Of a stretch of DNA of 64,000 bases, positions 25,262 through 36,049 are shown in pieces (position 1 is the stretch's first letter; every line of letters starts with the position of its first letter). This DNA comes from Heterobilharzia americana (lineage: Eukaryota; Platyhelminthes; Trematoda; Strigeidida; Schistosomatidae). A program made the position numbers and the translations under genes. A model generated the notes under the pieces. The model made no database searches. It was not told the DNA's origin and saw nothing but the letters and a program-made list of their open reading frames with translations. The stretch lies in the NCBI GenBank assembly GCA_944470555.2, contig OX104134.1, positions 75,882,678 to 75,946,677 on the forward strand. The letters run 5' to 3'.

Positions 25262-27100
25262 TGTGATAGTACCACAGATTTTGTTACGAATCAACCACTG
25301 ATTTACTACAAACTGCCTTTTGATATTTTGATCCAACCTTTGACTCTGCGTCACTCACGTAAGTTGGCACTGCCTAATTCTTTCCTGCATTCAGGGCAAA
25401 ATAGTTGGAATTTGGTTGTTACAGCACGATTGGGCTCCCAGGTTTCTAATATTTCTCCGGCCGATGTCAGTCCACAAAGAATACCAACCTTTCATTACTC
25501 CATCAACTTATCCATATGCCAAATTGCAAACAAAAGTGTTTGAACTGATTTATAGGAGGTTATTGACAAAGATTTAAAGCTATATGCATGCCCCCAGGAA
25601 TTACCACGGTGGAGGTAGATATTTGTGGATAATATCAAATTCTGGAGATCAGTTGGTAGCAATGAGAACAAACTGCTACCCCTGAATGCCGCTAATCCCC
25701 AGGTGGCTTGATAAACGAAATTTTTAATGACAGTAATCATACAATATATTTCGAATAATAAATTATACGAACACATGCCGTTTTTACGGGCAATATCTGA
25801 ATGTTATTGTCGTCCGTGAGGCTAAGAAAATGTAGAGAGATTATGTCTCTGCACCATACATAGTCTGCCAGGATACAGTTAATTGCATGTTGCTGGCTGC
25901 AAATATTGGATAATGACCCTTTCGCTATATGACAATAGGGCATATCAACGCAGGCATTATTACCTAGAATGATCTTTAACCAGGCAACTGAGATTAAGTC
26001 TCAAGACTTCAGTTAATGAGTCACACAAACGGTAGAAGTGCATAGAATATCAAATGCAGAGGACAAACAAAGCTGGAAAATGTGAATGATCAATAAGTTT
26101 TGCTGTTTACAAAGAGCATTTAAAACTAGATTTAAATACTGGTATGGACCGACGACAAAGCTTGGGATCAATGTCACACAGTGTCAAGCAGCATCTGGTG
26201 ATTTTTCTGGTCTATGTTGTTGAAAACGAATTTGGTGAAATAAATTAAGCTAAAGTCGCAACTCAATCCAGAAAATGTTCTCATTTTGCGGCCCACGAAG
26301 TGCAAGGTCTTGTCATCAAACCATTCAATATATCCTCAAGGCTGAGGCTTAATATGAGGTCAGTTTCTGCTCTCTTCACTATGAGGTGAGTGACTGTTAT
26401 CAGACGGAGAACCTGCATGTTTGGATACAAACAGCATTTGGTGCCAACACTTATAGATGCAATTCCAATTGGAGCCGTAAATTTGTGGTGAACTGTAAGA
26501 TGAATCGTTGTGCAGCGGTCTCACCGTGAATCAGTCTACGAGAAGGAAAGAGAAATGTGGGTATGGGACAGTTTATCACGCACTCAAGTCGATGAGTAAC
26601 ATGATATGAACAGAATAATCAAATAAAGAGAAGTCAGATTTAGATTTGCGAGTTGTTGCACAACGATTATGTCTTTTCGGTAATAAAATATGGTGAAATA
26701 GTAGTCGGTGACTTTTAGTGCACGACAAATGCAAAGTATAGCGCTGAAACTATTTGTCGGAGCGGCGGAGCCAACCAGTTGGCATGTCTAACTGAGAATT
26801 CAGGAAAAAAGGATGAGTAAACGTCATGCATATGGGCGTATGCATAGACCTCTGAATACGAAGTAAGTTTTGGCATAAAGAAGTGAATTAATGGGAGTCT
26901 TAGCGTCTAGAAAAATAAAGCAATTTGATGTAAAGAGATCTGTGAGGAATTCTGAGAATAGACTTTTCAGTAACACAACTAAGGGGATTTAGACGTCTTT
27001 CGGAGTCAGGCAAGTATGCTGTTAAGCCCGTGGGCTACCCTACTAAGGTGACACAGTTAAACAACGGAGGGAAAACTGCCTGATACACAGAGTTCTTACC
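25262..27100. other. Unassigned flank after the duplication
   Basis: Unique AT-rich sequence. A 125-residue plus frame (25,166-25,543) crosses the duplication edge and has no recognised domain. Opposed minus frames at 25,495-25,943 are not convincing. No element signature is seen before the LTR similarity that starts at about 27,250. Confidence 0.4.
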
Positions 27101-27448
27101 GTTCCAAATTAAGAGCTATATAATCCTTGAATAGAACTTAGAGAGAGATACCACCTATATTTATCCCAAAGTTACAATAAGTTTCATTACCTTGGGGACA
27201 ATAGGGTCATACATAATCATCTGAGTACCCCTGCTGTAAGGCATCTATCAATGCCAATGTGTTCCGACCAAGGGGTTGGAAGATGGTTTGTGAGCAGTGC
27301 AAATTAACGCGGCAATGTGCCGAATGGTGTTGGTGCTTGGCCATGTGGCTTTAGCTTAGCGAGCCCATTAAAACCATGAAAGCCAGAATCAATGTCGAAA
27401 GTCGTCAAGCCCTAGGCCACTGATTTTGGGGGAGTGTGTTACGCTACA
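27100..27448 (-). repeat. 3' LTR (divergent)
   Basis: Begins TGTAGCGTAACACACTCCCC at 27,448. It aligns with the 5' LTR for about 200 bases with many substitutions, then similarity is lost. The downstream limit is therefore uncertain. Confidence 0.55.
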
Positions 27449-27464
27449 GATCATTCCCCCCTAG
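27449..27464 (-). promoter_or_regulatory. Polypurine tract
   Basis: The minus strand reads CTAGGGGGGAATGATC immediately before the TGTAGCG start of the 3' LTR. Its position and purine content fit the plus-strand primer site. Confidence 0.75.
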
Positions 27465-28019
27465 TGGGTTCGTGATGACCCTAAGACGATACCAGCCGGA
27501 AGTAATAATCCAGTGGTTTCTCCGCCGGCAATACTCTTCCAATGGGCTCACTGCGTGAAGTGGTCTCCGGTCGTCTGAACTTATTGTAGGGTGTCGTGGC
27601 AATTAAATAATAAAATACAATAAATGAAATTGTCGTCGTCCTCAGTTCCTTTTGACGTTCCGTCCAGTGCTCGTTGCATCTGGAATACAAATAAAAGTCT
27701 TTACCACGAAAACGTTTCGCAAAAATGGGAATTATTTATATATAGACGCATCAAAAATAAAAAATTACGCTAATTTTCACCGTTTTTTTAAAAGTTTCGT
27801 TACATGGTAATAAAATTGATATAAAACGGCAAAGTGTACAAGGAGTTTCACATTGCCGGTGAATAAGAAAATAGTGCCTCGAAAAATCTTTGGATTAAAA
27901 AAGATATGGTCGGCACATCTTATTTCACACTACTAAGTTGGATGCGACTTCAAATACTCCGGGAACCTGACGGTTCAACCTGAGCGTGTTTTCTGTTGCG
28001 CCGATGGTTGTTGCAACTG
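27465..28019. other. Long 3' untranslated region of the LTR element
   Basis: About 550 bp between the integrase end and the polypurine tract. It is AT-rich, with a short minus frame at 27,690-27,481 lacking recognisable domains. I see no second gene or env-like frame. Confidence 0.5.
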
Positions 28020-29044
28020 CGCATTACCAGGGACATCGTCAAGAATTTCGATAATTGAGCTATCCTTCGGTCGGCTGTAGCCAGCTGAAACGTCACTTAT
28101 GACGGGGTTGCCTTCGAAATAAACTTGTTTTCAAACGGTCGATTCTAACAGTGTCTTCACTTCCGTTTCGCTCAGTTACGTGGAGTTTCTCGTGTAGCTT
28201 AATCACTTTGAATGGCCCGTCGTAGGGTGGTTCAAGTGGCCGACGAACGGCGTCGCGGTGAATAAACGCGCTGATGTCTTTTGCAAACTGGGGTGAACGA
28301 AGACATCAGTCGTTTGAGGTCTAACCGGAGAAGGCCTAATTGAGCGCATTGCGTTTGTAAGCCTAGTCACGTACGATGCCCTGTCGGAAACATGTTTGTA
28401 AGTCGAAGGAGAAACAAACTCACCTGGTAGGAAAAGAGTGGTCCTGCAGACAAGTTCTGCAGGGGTACATCTAGCATCAACTTTCAAGGCGTTACGAATA
28501 CCTAGTAGGACTAGAGGTAGAGCCTCGGTCCACTGAGGTGTGTTTGCAGCTGAAAGGGAAGCTTTCAGCTGTCGATGGAGACGCTCTACCATGCCATTTG
28601 CTTGTGGATGATAGGCTGTCGTTCGGAACCGAGTGCAACCTAAAAGTGCAGTTAAAGCGTGAAATAGTCCACCCTCGAATTGGTGCCCACGGTCGGTTGT
28701 GACGTAAGATAGACATCCGAAGTTCCTGATCCATTTTTCAAAGAAAACATGAGCAACTGTTTCAGCAGTAATATCCTTAATAGGTGCTGCTTCCGGCCAT
28801 CGTGTGAAACGATCCACACAAGTGAAAAGGTAAGCGCATCTATTAGATTCTGGTAGGGGTCTTACAATATCCATGTGGACGTGGTCAAAACGCATGTCTG
28901 GGCTAGAAAAGAGCCTGAAGAGCTGTTCGTGTGTCGCGTGACTTTGCACTTTTGACAAGCTAAGCACGACCGAGCCCAGTCCTCAACGTCTTTGTTCATC
29001 CTAGGCCAACAGAAATCGTATCCTTGTCTGATCCAACCGGACAT
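28020..29044 (-). pseudogene. Integrase (DD35E)
   Basis: The zinc-binding end is in the 29,044-28,862 frame (DVEDWARSCLACQKCKV, the C..C pair of the H2C2 module). After a frameshift the 254-residue frame 28,967-28,203 contains the catalytic core: D33 in HMDIVRPL, D92 in TTDRGHQFE and E128 in NGMVERLHR. The last two have 35 residues between them, the canonical D,D-35-E spacing. The C-terminal region continues in another frame to about 28,020 (KLHEKLHVTERNG). It would insert element cDNA into chromosomes if intact. Confidence 0.9.
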
Positions 29045-29454
29045 AGTCGTAGCCTGAGAGTTGTGGACGACAACTCATGGTGCAGCTCAAGGTCTTTCCT
29101 TTGAAGCCGAGCTAATTCAACGAGATCAACGCCCTCGATATGGTTTATCGAAGCTATTCGTGATAGTGCGTCGGCTGCGGAGCTATTTGCTCCAGAAATG
29201 TGGCGGATGTCTGACGTGAACTGGGAAATGTAATCAAGCTGCAGTGACTCAGGAGGGGAGTATTTGTCAGATGCCGAGCCAAGAAAGAAGGTTAATAGTT
29301 TGTAGTTTATGAGAACAATGAAGTCACGACCTCCCACAGAATGTCGAAAATGGTGTACAGAACAGTACATAGCTAGGAGCTCTCTACCAAATGTACTGTA
29401 TCTTGTTTCCGCGTCTTGCAGCCGCCTCGAGAAAAAGGCTAACGGTTGCCACCA
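28996..29454 (-). pseudogene. RNase H C-terminal part
   Basis: Same frame as the RT after one stop codon: WWQPLAFFSRRL, ETRYSTFGRELLAMYCSV, then HHFRHSVGGRDFIVLINYKL (29,352-29,293). DIRHISGANSSAADALSRI follows at about 29,210-29,150, the conserved end of the gypsy RNase H (usually YIPGxxNxxADALSR). The frame shifts near 29,020, before the integrase zinc region. Confidence 0.85.
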
Positions 29455-30498
29455 CTAGTCAGTCAATTGTTGCAAAGCTGCTCCAATTGCTGAGTCAGAT
29501 GCGTCAACAGCAATACTCAAAGGAGCATTGAGGTCGTGATGCATGAGCATGATTGCGTTTGAAATGACTTCCTTGACTTTAGAAAAAGCAAGTCTAGCTG
29601 CGCTGTCCAGAGCCACGAACTTCGTAGTTCTTCGGAGTAGATCTGTTAGTGGTCTCATGACAGAGGCACAGTTGGGGATAAACCCTCGGTAATAACTTAC
29701 CAGGCCATTGAAAGTGCGGAGATGTTTCACAGTGGTCGGCTCTGGATAGTTTGTGATAGCCGCCACTTTATCTCTCAATGGGCGTATACCTTTGTTGTCA
29801 ATGGTATGCCCAAGGAAGCTGAGTGATTCAACTCCTATTTCACACTTCTGTAAGTTGACTGTGATGCCATGTTTTTTAAGTCTTTCGAATGCGAGGTCCA
29901 AATGTGTGAGGTGAGTTTCCCTATCTGGACTCGCAATTAGACAGTCATCGATGTAGACATGAACAAAATTCAAACCACGGAAGACATCATCCATAAAGCG
30001 TTGGAATGTCTGTGCTGCATTCCGAAGACCAAATGGCATGCGCAGGAATTCAAACAGGCCAAAAGGAGTAATAATGGCTGTTTTCTCGATATCTTCTGCT
30101 GCCATAGGTATCTGGTTGTACGCTTTGACCAAGTCGATTTTAGAGAAAATGTTCATTCCGCATAAGGTTGCAGTCAAATCGTAAACGTGAGGTATCGGGT
30201 AGCAGTCCGGATTTGTTTTAGCGTCAAGCCTTCCGTAATCACCGGTTGGAGGCCAGTCGTTGCTATCCTTTTCGGGAACCATGTGCAATGGTGATACCCA
30301 GGGACTGTTTGACGGTTTGACAATGCCCAGTCTGAGCATGTGGTCGAATTCATTTTTCGCCGTTCTGAGCTTGTCGGCGGCTAGACGCCGAGCTTTGGAT
30401 GCCACAGGTGGACCTGTGGTTGTCTTGTGATGCACAACATTGCTGGTTATGCACGGAAGAGTATGCTTCGGTTGTTGCAACTCTGGATATTTCTCCAA
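29455..30498 (-). pseudogene. Reverse transcriptase and start of RNase H
   Basis: A 347-residue open frame. RT blocks in order are HMLRLGIVKPSNSPWVSPLH (about residues 53-72), FSKIDLVKAY (118-127, first catalytic Asp), FLRMPFGLRNAAQTFQRFMD (151-170) and VYIDD (181-185, catalytic Asp pair, YIDD in place of the usual Y[LV]DD). A thumb with FLGHTID and YYRGFIPN follows. The frame ends in the RNase H start (AVDASDSAIGAALQQ). A single TAG stop then separates it from the rest of RNase H in the same frame. Confidence 0.92.
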
Positions 30499-30880
30499 AA
30501 CTGCCTGGTAGGACGCGTCGCCTGATGTTTGGTTCTAACAATAGCTGAACTCAGACCTACATAGGTGGTGCCACCAATGGATAACTTTGTGTTGTCATCT
30601 ATCAGTCGTCGACGGCGAGCATCTATGAGTAAATAGTAATGTTTTAGCGAATCCATACCAATGATGGGCATGGAAACGTTAGCTAGGAGGAAAATCTAGT
30701 GAATGGGTTCACGTAAACCTGAGTTGAGGCAGGCGTACCGTCTCCCAAACGTCGCGATTGCTTTGCCGTTGGCTGCTTGGAGATTGAAGGATGGGTCATT
30801 ATGACGCTCCTTTGTCGGTGCGGGAAGAATGCTAACTTCTGCACCAGTGTCGTTTTAGTATTCACGACGTAGAGCAAACG
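30447..30880 (-). pseudogene. Aspartic protease (retropepsin) remnant
   Basis: The minus strand contains NDTGAEVS, the D-T-G-A catalytic motif, at about 30,858-30,835. Flap-like NGKAIATFG follows, then a TAG stop near 30,700, then the second conserved block MPIIGMDSLKHYYLLID at 30,671-30,620 (usually LG.DFL). A frameshift lies just before the DTGA. Catalytic residues are present but the frame is broken. Confidence 0.7.
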
Positions 30881-30954
30881 GCTGTTTCCGCCGGCTACGG
30901 TTGCCGTGAACACGTGCCAGCAAGACCGTTTCCCGGGTTTGTGTCCTCGTAAAA

Positions 30955-31020
30955 ACCGCATGGCTTCCGGCATTTCCTGGCTTCGTCTCCGTAAGTATTA
31001 TGAAACCAGCACCATTTCGG
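30955..31020 (-). pseudogene. Zinc-knuckle-like segment of Gag
   Basis: One minus-strand frame reads WCWFHNTYGDEARKCRKPCG: C, H, C, C with the spacing of the CxxH..A..C..PC knuckle in flatworm and nematode gypsy-type elements. It would bind genomic RNA in the particle. It is out of frame with the capsid segment. Confidence 0.55.
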
Positions 31021-31059
31021 GTCTTCCACCCTGTTAAGGTTAGTTTTGGGGCAACCATG

Positions 31060-31800
31060 CGGGTTGCTGCGATGTGCTAAAATGCTTTTCTGTGAAGTGT
31101 TGAGTGAACTAGGACTTCGAGTTCATAGGAACTGTTTAACAGAGTTGCTCAGCTTGGTCACCTCTGAATCCTGGCCCTCTGGTTTGTCGCAGACAGAGTA
31201 CACGTTGGAGACGGGTCTGCCAGAAACCTCCAGTATTTTATCTGCCGAGGCTGCCAGGTCATCGAGTGGGACCGACTGCAGTGTCACCAACACGGTTTGC
31301 AACGGTTGTGGTAGTTTTGAGAGAAATAGTTCTCGGAAAAGGCCACTGTCGGATGTTCGTGCACCGATAACTTCTCGCATGCGTGCGAGGACTTCAGTAG
31401 CTGAGTGGCTGCCTAGCTCGATGTTACGAAGCAGTTCGTCTGGGCGCTAGCGATCTGTGAGACTGCTTTTCTTCAAGAGCGAGTCCTTGAGAAGTGCATA
31501 AGGTTCACCTACTTCAGGATTAAGCATGTGTGCTGTAACACGTCTATTTAATTCCCGCAGTAGTGAAAGTATGACGGCAAGAAATCAAGAATGAGGATCT
31601 GAGATGCCCTGCTCTCGGAAATCTGCCTCGGCATACGGAAACCATGTTTCCGCATTGTCTGGCCAATATGGCACGAGTTGGATCGTGTTCGTAGTTGGCT
31701 TGATAGGAATAAGCCTGGGAGTGTGGTCGGATATGAGAAAGTGTAGCAAATGGATATATAAATGTTATGGAAATAAAAACGATGTACAAATATAAAATGG
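31060..31800 (-). pseudogene. Gag remnant
   Basis: Capsid-like reading in shifted frames. The frame 31,380-31,123 reads MREVIGARTSDSGLFRELFL, then KLPQPLQTVL and LDDLAASADKI, typical of schistosome gypsy Gag C-terminal capsid sequence. Upstream frames at about 31,660-31,550 (AEADFREQGI) continue the protein. There are at least two frameshifts. Its place directly upstream of the knuckle and protease supports the assignment. Confidence 0.65.
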
Positions 31801-31854
31801 AACAGGCTCACCAATTCAATATTTGTTATTGGTCGGGATATGTTATCACGTCGG

Positions 31855-32207
31855 GCTCACCAATTTAGGATTTGTCCTGGTGCGAACTCGACAGACGCAA
31901 AGACCAATCACTAATTATTCGAACTTGTCATATACCCACGAATAAGAGACCAGGGAAGAACACGATAGCGTAGTTGGATGGAATAGTATATTTGGATGGT
32001 TGTGCCAAAATACCGATGCGTTCCAACTAACTGGCTAGAGAGTCGAATACGAGCAGTGCAACGTAACAGGACAGCGTGCCAAATGGCGAGGATGCTTGAC
32101 CGTGTGCCTTCAGCTTAGCGAGTCCAGCTACACTATCAAGGTCAGCATCAATGTCGAGAGTCGTCAAGCCCTAGGCAATTGATTTCGGGGAAGTTTGTGA
32201 CGCTACA
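31855..32207 (-). repeat. 5' LTR
   Basis: Starts with TG at 32,207 on the minus strand. About the first 200 bases align with the start of the 27,448 LTR (shared CCTAGGGCTTGACGACT and CTCGCTAAGCT). It probably ends before the TTGGTGAGCCCGACGTG sequence at about 31,850, which would be the primer-binding region. The end is estimated. Confidence 0.65.
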
Positions 32208-33715
32208 TTGTCAGCCCATCTCTTCCTTTGTTTCTTCTTCTTGGTTGTAACTAGGTTTCCTTCACTATCTTTCTTTGGTTTCATCTGTGTTGATCTCTTC
32301 TGAAATAGTAACCTGGTTATTTGATATAATGTTGTCCGGTCTCTATCTCTCCAACCAGCGACCTGTTCTGCTTCACTTGCCGACGTGTCGTAGAAGTGTG
32401 TTTTGTCTTTGCACGCACTCTTCTTCACTTCTTTGTCCAGTGTAGTGTTTTATACGTTGTGTTCAGTTCCTCTTTTCGTTGTTTGTTCCTGCATCGGTTC
32501 ATCTGCTTCACCATCTTCCTGTCCTCTATCAGCTCCCATGTGTGGATCGAGATCCATTCCTTGTCTTGTCTTGCTTCCCCTTCCCTCCTAATATGGTTAT
32601 GCAGGTTTCCTTCCTCATCTCTTTCAAAGATTTCTAGTGTTCTTCCACACAGGTTTCTTCAGAGATGTTGCTCAATGTCTCCCATTTCTTCCTGATGACT
32701 GACTGACTGATGTGAAGATGTCCTTTGTAGTTTCGTCCTTCAGTTGAGTTAAGTTTCTGTTCTGGGTGTTGAACTTGAACTGTGGTCTGTCATCACCAGC
32801 TTTTTCTTTGGAAGCTATCAACTTGACTTTGAAGGTTCCTTGCACTAGACAGTTAGTGGCGTGAGTCACAGACATCTGCTTGCCTTCTTCTTTTGTGTTC
32901 GGTAGGCTGCGCCTCCAGTTTAGTCACATTGAGATGAAGTCTGTCTGAATTTTGGTGTGCCCTGGTGTCTGGTGAAATCCATGTCGCTACCTTGTGAATA
33001 TCCTTGCGCCTCCAATTACCAAATCGTAGAATGCGCAGAAATCTACAGAGAGTTCTCCATTCTCACTCATCATTTCACCGAGTGCTTCTCGACCCATGAT
33101 AAGTACTCTTTCTGTGCCGTCAACTCCAAGTTTGGCATTCATGTCGCCCATATAACTTTTGGATGTCGCCATCCGAGGTGAGGTCTTGTCCAGTGCTGAC
33201 TGCAGTTGCCTTTAGAATTCCTCCTCCTTCTCTTCATCTGCATTGTTTGCAGGTGCAAAACGTAGCAGTGTATGATCGTGACTTTCCTTCTTTTGATTTG
33301 AATCTTGCTGTCATGATCCTGATCGTGGACGAGATTGGTTCCAACTTTATGAGAGCCTTTGGTGGTGTTGGAGACAACATGATAGCCACTCCAAAACTCA
33401 GTGTGGTGATAATTGTCGTCTGGGTGACAATATCGGAGTAGATAATTGACCTTGCGGTTGACAGTTTGGAGAGTTCACTTCCATTCCATCTGCTTTCACA
33501 GATTCCTAGCACTCCTATGTCATATCTTTTCATTTCTTTTGCAATCTGGGCAGTCTTGCCATCCAGCTTCAAACATGGTGCGGACATTCCATGTCTCCAT
33601 GCTCACTTTCGCTTGCATCGAGAGAAGACACATCGGGTTGTTGGCTTCCCGAAGGCTTTTACCAACCGACATCATTTCGTCCCTCCGATTCCAATGACGA
33701 ATAAGTCTGTTTATT
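32208..33715 (-). mobile_element. RTE (SR2-like) copy A, cut by the LTR element
   Basis: The minus strand starts in RTE 5' UTR-like sequence directly behind the (TAA)n tail of copy B. It continues through an endonuclease (33,587 to about 32,990) with KRYDIGVLGICESRWNGSEL and an intact YMGDMNAKLG catalytic block (about 33,150), then a linker (32,875-32,208). It is cut at the WAD codons of the linker (QRKRWAD), where the LTR begins at 32,207. The RT half is missing on the other side of the LTR element. Confidence 0.85.
32987..33587 (-). pseudogene. RTE endonuclease, copy A
   Basis: APE-like endonuclease of an RTE element: GICESRWNGS near the N-terminus, GVAIM, then GDMNAKLGVDG (catalytic Asp/Asn block), MGREALGEMMSENG and FCAFYDLVIGG. 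It is frameshifted between the 33,587-33,234 and 33,172-32,987 frames. Unlike copies B, E and F it lacks a 5-nt insertion before the catalytic Asp. Confidence 0.85.
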
Positions 33716-33728
33716 ATTATTATTATTA

Positions 33729-34060
33729 GCCCCTTGGGTTCCTAATGGAACACAGGACTTCAGTAGCACGTCTCCATTCCACTCTCTTCTCTGAAATCTT
33801 TTCAATCTGGCTCCATGACAGCCCAGAAGCTCGCATTTCCTCCTCGCACCATCTCCTCCATGTCACCCTCAACTGGGACACCCAACTCGTCGCTCCCCGT
33901 GGGGATTCCACTCGAGGGCCTGACGCATCATGTCCCCAGTCGGCCTTCTCAGTGCATGCCCAATCCATCTCCACTTCCTCCTGCATATTTGTTGCGTGAT
34001 AGGTTCTTGGTTGGTTCGTTCCCAGAGCTCCTTGTTGCTTATTCCTGTTAGTCTGGCCAT
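33729..34060 (-). pseudogene. RTE C-terminal tail, copy B
   Basis: The frame 34,060-33,869 reads ITNKELWERTNQEPITQQI, then CRRKWRWIGHALRR. A second frame, 33,986-33,726, reads TWRRWCEEEMRASGLSWSQI and ends CSIRNPRG-stop. This is the usual C-terminus of SR2-type proteins and defines the 3' end before the AAT tail. Confidence 0.85.
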
Positions 34061-34149
34061 CTGATCTTCAGTAACGAGCCAGCGTAAGCAGTTGTTGATG
34101 AATGTCTGTAGTTTGTTGGAAATCCCTTTCGTAACGCGCCAAGTCTCTC

Positions 34150-35590
34150 AACCATCACACAGAAGCACTGACTTGACGTTGGTGTTGAAAATCCGGATCT
34201 TGTTCACGTTTTATGCTGAGTGCAGAAGATCTCCATATTGGTTTCAGGCTTATGAACGCCTGTCTTGCTTTTCCGATTCTGACTTTGACATCCTCGTCTG
34301 TACAACCTGTAGTTGAAGCAGTGCTTCCTATATAGGTGAAGGAGGTTACTTCCTTTAAGTTTCTCCCGTTTATGGTGATTGGAGTTTGTTGTTGGAGTTG
34401 TTGGTGCGGTGTCTTCATCACTTCTGTCTTCTCTATATTCACCTGAAGTTCCGTCTTCGCTGCCTCACCTCTCTGCCAACTTGTTAGTTTTCGCCTGTAG
34501 GTATTCAAGTTTGTGTGACATCAGACACAAGTCATCGGTGGCGAAATCCAGATCTTCTAGGTTCTTTTCCGCAGTACAGAGTATCCCCCTCTTCTCACTC
34601 TTCACGGTTCTCTGCTGCATGATCCAGTCGACCACAATCAGGAATATCATGGGGGATAGTAGGCAACCTTGTTTCACTCCTGTCTTCACTTCAAAAGCAT
34701 CGCTGAGCTTCCCATTGTGAATTACTTGGCATGTGGCATCTTCATATAGTTGTTGAATGAGGCGGATAAAGCTTTGCGGTACTCCGTAGTATTGAAGCAG
34801 TTTCCAAATTACCTCTCGGTCGACGCTGTCAAAGGCCTTCTCAAAGTCGATAAAGTTGAGGTGTAGAGTTGACTGCCATTCTATACTTTGTTCTATGATG
34901 ATACGAAGCGTTGCAGTTTGGTCTGCACATGATTTGTACTTCCTGAAGCCAGCCTGTTCCGGTGGTAGTTTTGAATCCAGTGCATCCTTTAGCCTCTCCA
35001 GGATGATGCGGCTTAAGATTTTGCTTTGGTGGACAGGGACAGGAGTGAATCCGCGCCAGTTCTTGCAAACACTGAGGTCTCTCTTCTTCGGGAGTCTGAC
35101 AAGGTAGACCTTCTTCCAATCAGTTGGCAGGTACCTTCCCTTCCTCCCACACCTTCTGCAATAGTGGTGTGAGCATGTCGGCTGTTATCTCTGCGTCTGT
35201 TCTCAGTGCTTCTGACGGGATCCCATCTGGTCCTGCTGCTTTCCCGCATTTCAGTAGCTTTATGGCGTTCAGGACTTCTGCTTTTGTTGGAGGATTTATG
35301 TTCACTTGTAGTTCAGCGGCTGCAGGTGGTATTTCTGGACGAAGTGCAGATGGTGGTCGATTCAAGAGTTCTTTGAAGTGGTCAGCCCATTGTTTCCTTT
35401 GTTTCTCTTCTTTCGTAATTAAATTTCCGTCATCATCTTTTATTGGTTTCGTCTGCGTTGATCGCTTCCCAGATAGCAACCTGGTTATTTGATACAATGT
35501 CGTCAGGTCTCTCTTACCTGCAGCCTGTTCTGCTTCACTTGCCAGTGTATCGTAGAAGTGTCTTTTGTCTTTCCGTGCACTCTTCTTCAC
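34150..35590 (-). pseudogene. RTE linker and reverse transcriptase, copy B
   Basis: The linker ends GKAAGPDGIPSEALRTDAE (about 35,260-35,200). The RT follows with KNWRGFTPVPVHQSKILSR, EQAGFRKYKSCADQ (about 34,950), FIDFEKAFDSVDR (about 34,850), GVKQGCLLSPMIFLIVVDW (34,683-34,630) and LDFATDDLCLMSH at about 34,548-34,510. The catalytic box reads F-A-T-D-D: three extra bases separate Ala and Asp compared with FADD. Thumb sequence NIEKTEVMK follows. Frameshifts break the frame in several places. Confidence 0.9.
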
Positions 35591-36049
35591 TTCTTTGTCC
35601 AGTGTATTGTTTTATACATTGTACTCAGTTCCTCTTCTCGTCGTTCATCTTGCACTGGTTTATCTTCTGTTTCACCATCCTCCTCTCCTCTATCAGCTTC
35701 CAGGTATCTGTCGAGATCCATTCCTTGTCTTCTTTCTTCTTCCTTCCTAACACTGTTGTGCAGGTTTCTTTCCACATAGCTTCCAAAGACTTCCAGTGTT
35801 CTTCCACACAGGTTTCTTCAGGGATGTTCCTCGATATCTCCCATTTTGTCTTGATGGCTGCCTTGAAGATCTCCTTTGTAGTTTCATCCTTCAGTTTCCG
35901 AGTGTTGTGCTTGAACTGGGGTCTATCACCAGCTTCCTTGAAGGCTTTCAACTTGATTTTGAAGGAGGGTTCCTTGCACTAGATAAGTTAGGTAGACTGC
36001 GTCTCCATTTTCTTGAGATTGAGATAAAGTCGATTTGATTTTTAGTGTG

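Larger units (their letters stand above)
27100..32207 (-). mobile_element. Ty3/gypsy LTR retrotransposon (Boudicca/Saci-like)
   Basis: Minus-strand order: LTR beginning TGTAGCGTCACAAAC at 32,207, gag (about 31,800-31,060), CCHC-like knuckle, protease, RT, RNase H, integrase, polypurine tract, second LTR beginning TGTAGCGTAACACAC at 27,448. Length is about 5.1 kb, in the usual gypsy range. The domain order with integrase last is the Ty3/gypsy order. Pol has one in-frame stop and a few frameshifts, so this is the best-preserved element in the window but still inactive. Its 5' flank is RTE copy A; the 3' flank is not RTE. The 3' limit is estimated. Confidence 0.85.

Noticed and set aside
25166..25543. 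125-residue plus frame crossing the duplication edge
   Set aside because: Starts inside copy 2 and continues into unrelated flank; no domain, and half of it is not present after copy 1.
31046..31450. 134-residue plus frame over the gag region
   Set aside because: Shadow of the minus-strand Gag, which has the recognisable capsid and knuckle sequence.
35443..35982. 179-residue plus frame in RTE copy B
   Set aside because: Antisense to the RTE linker; its hydrophobic look is a by-product of the reverse complement.
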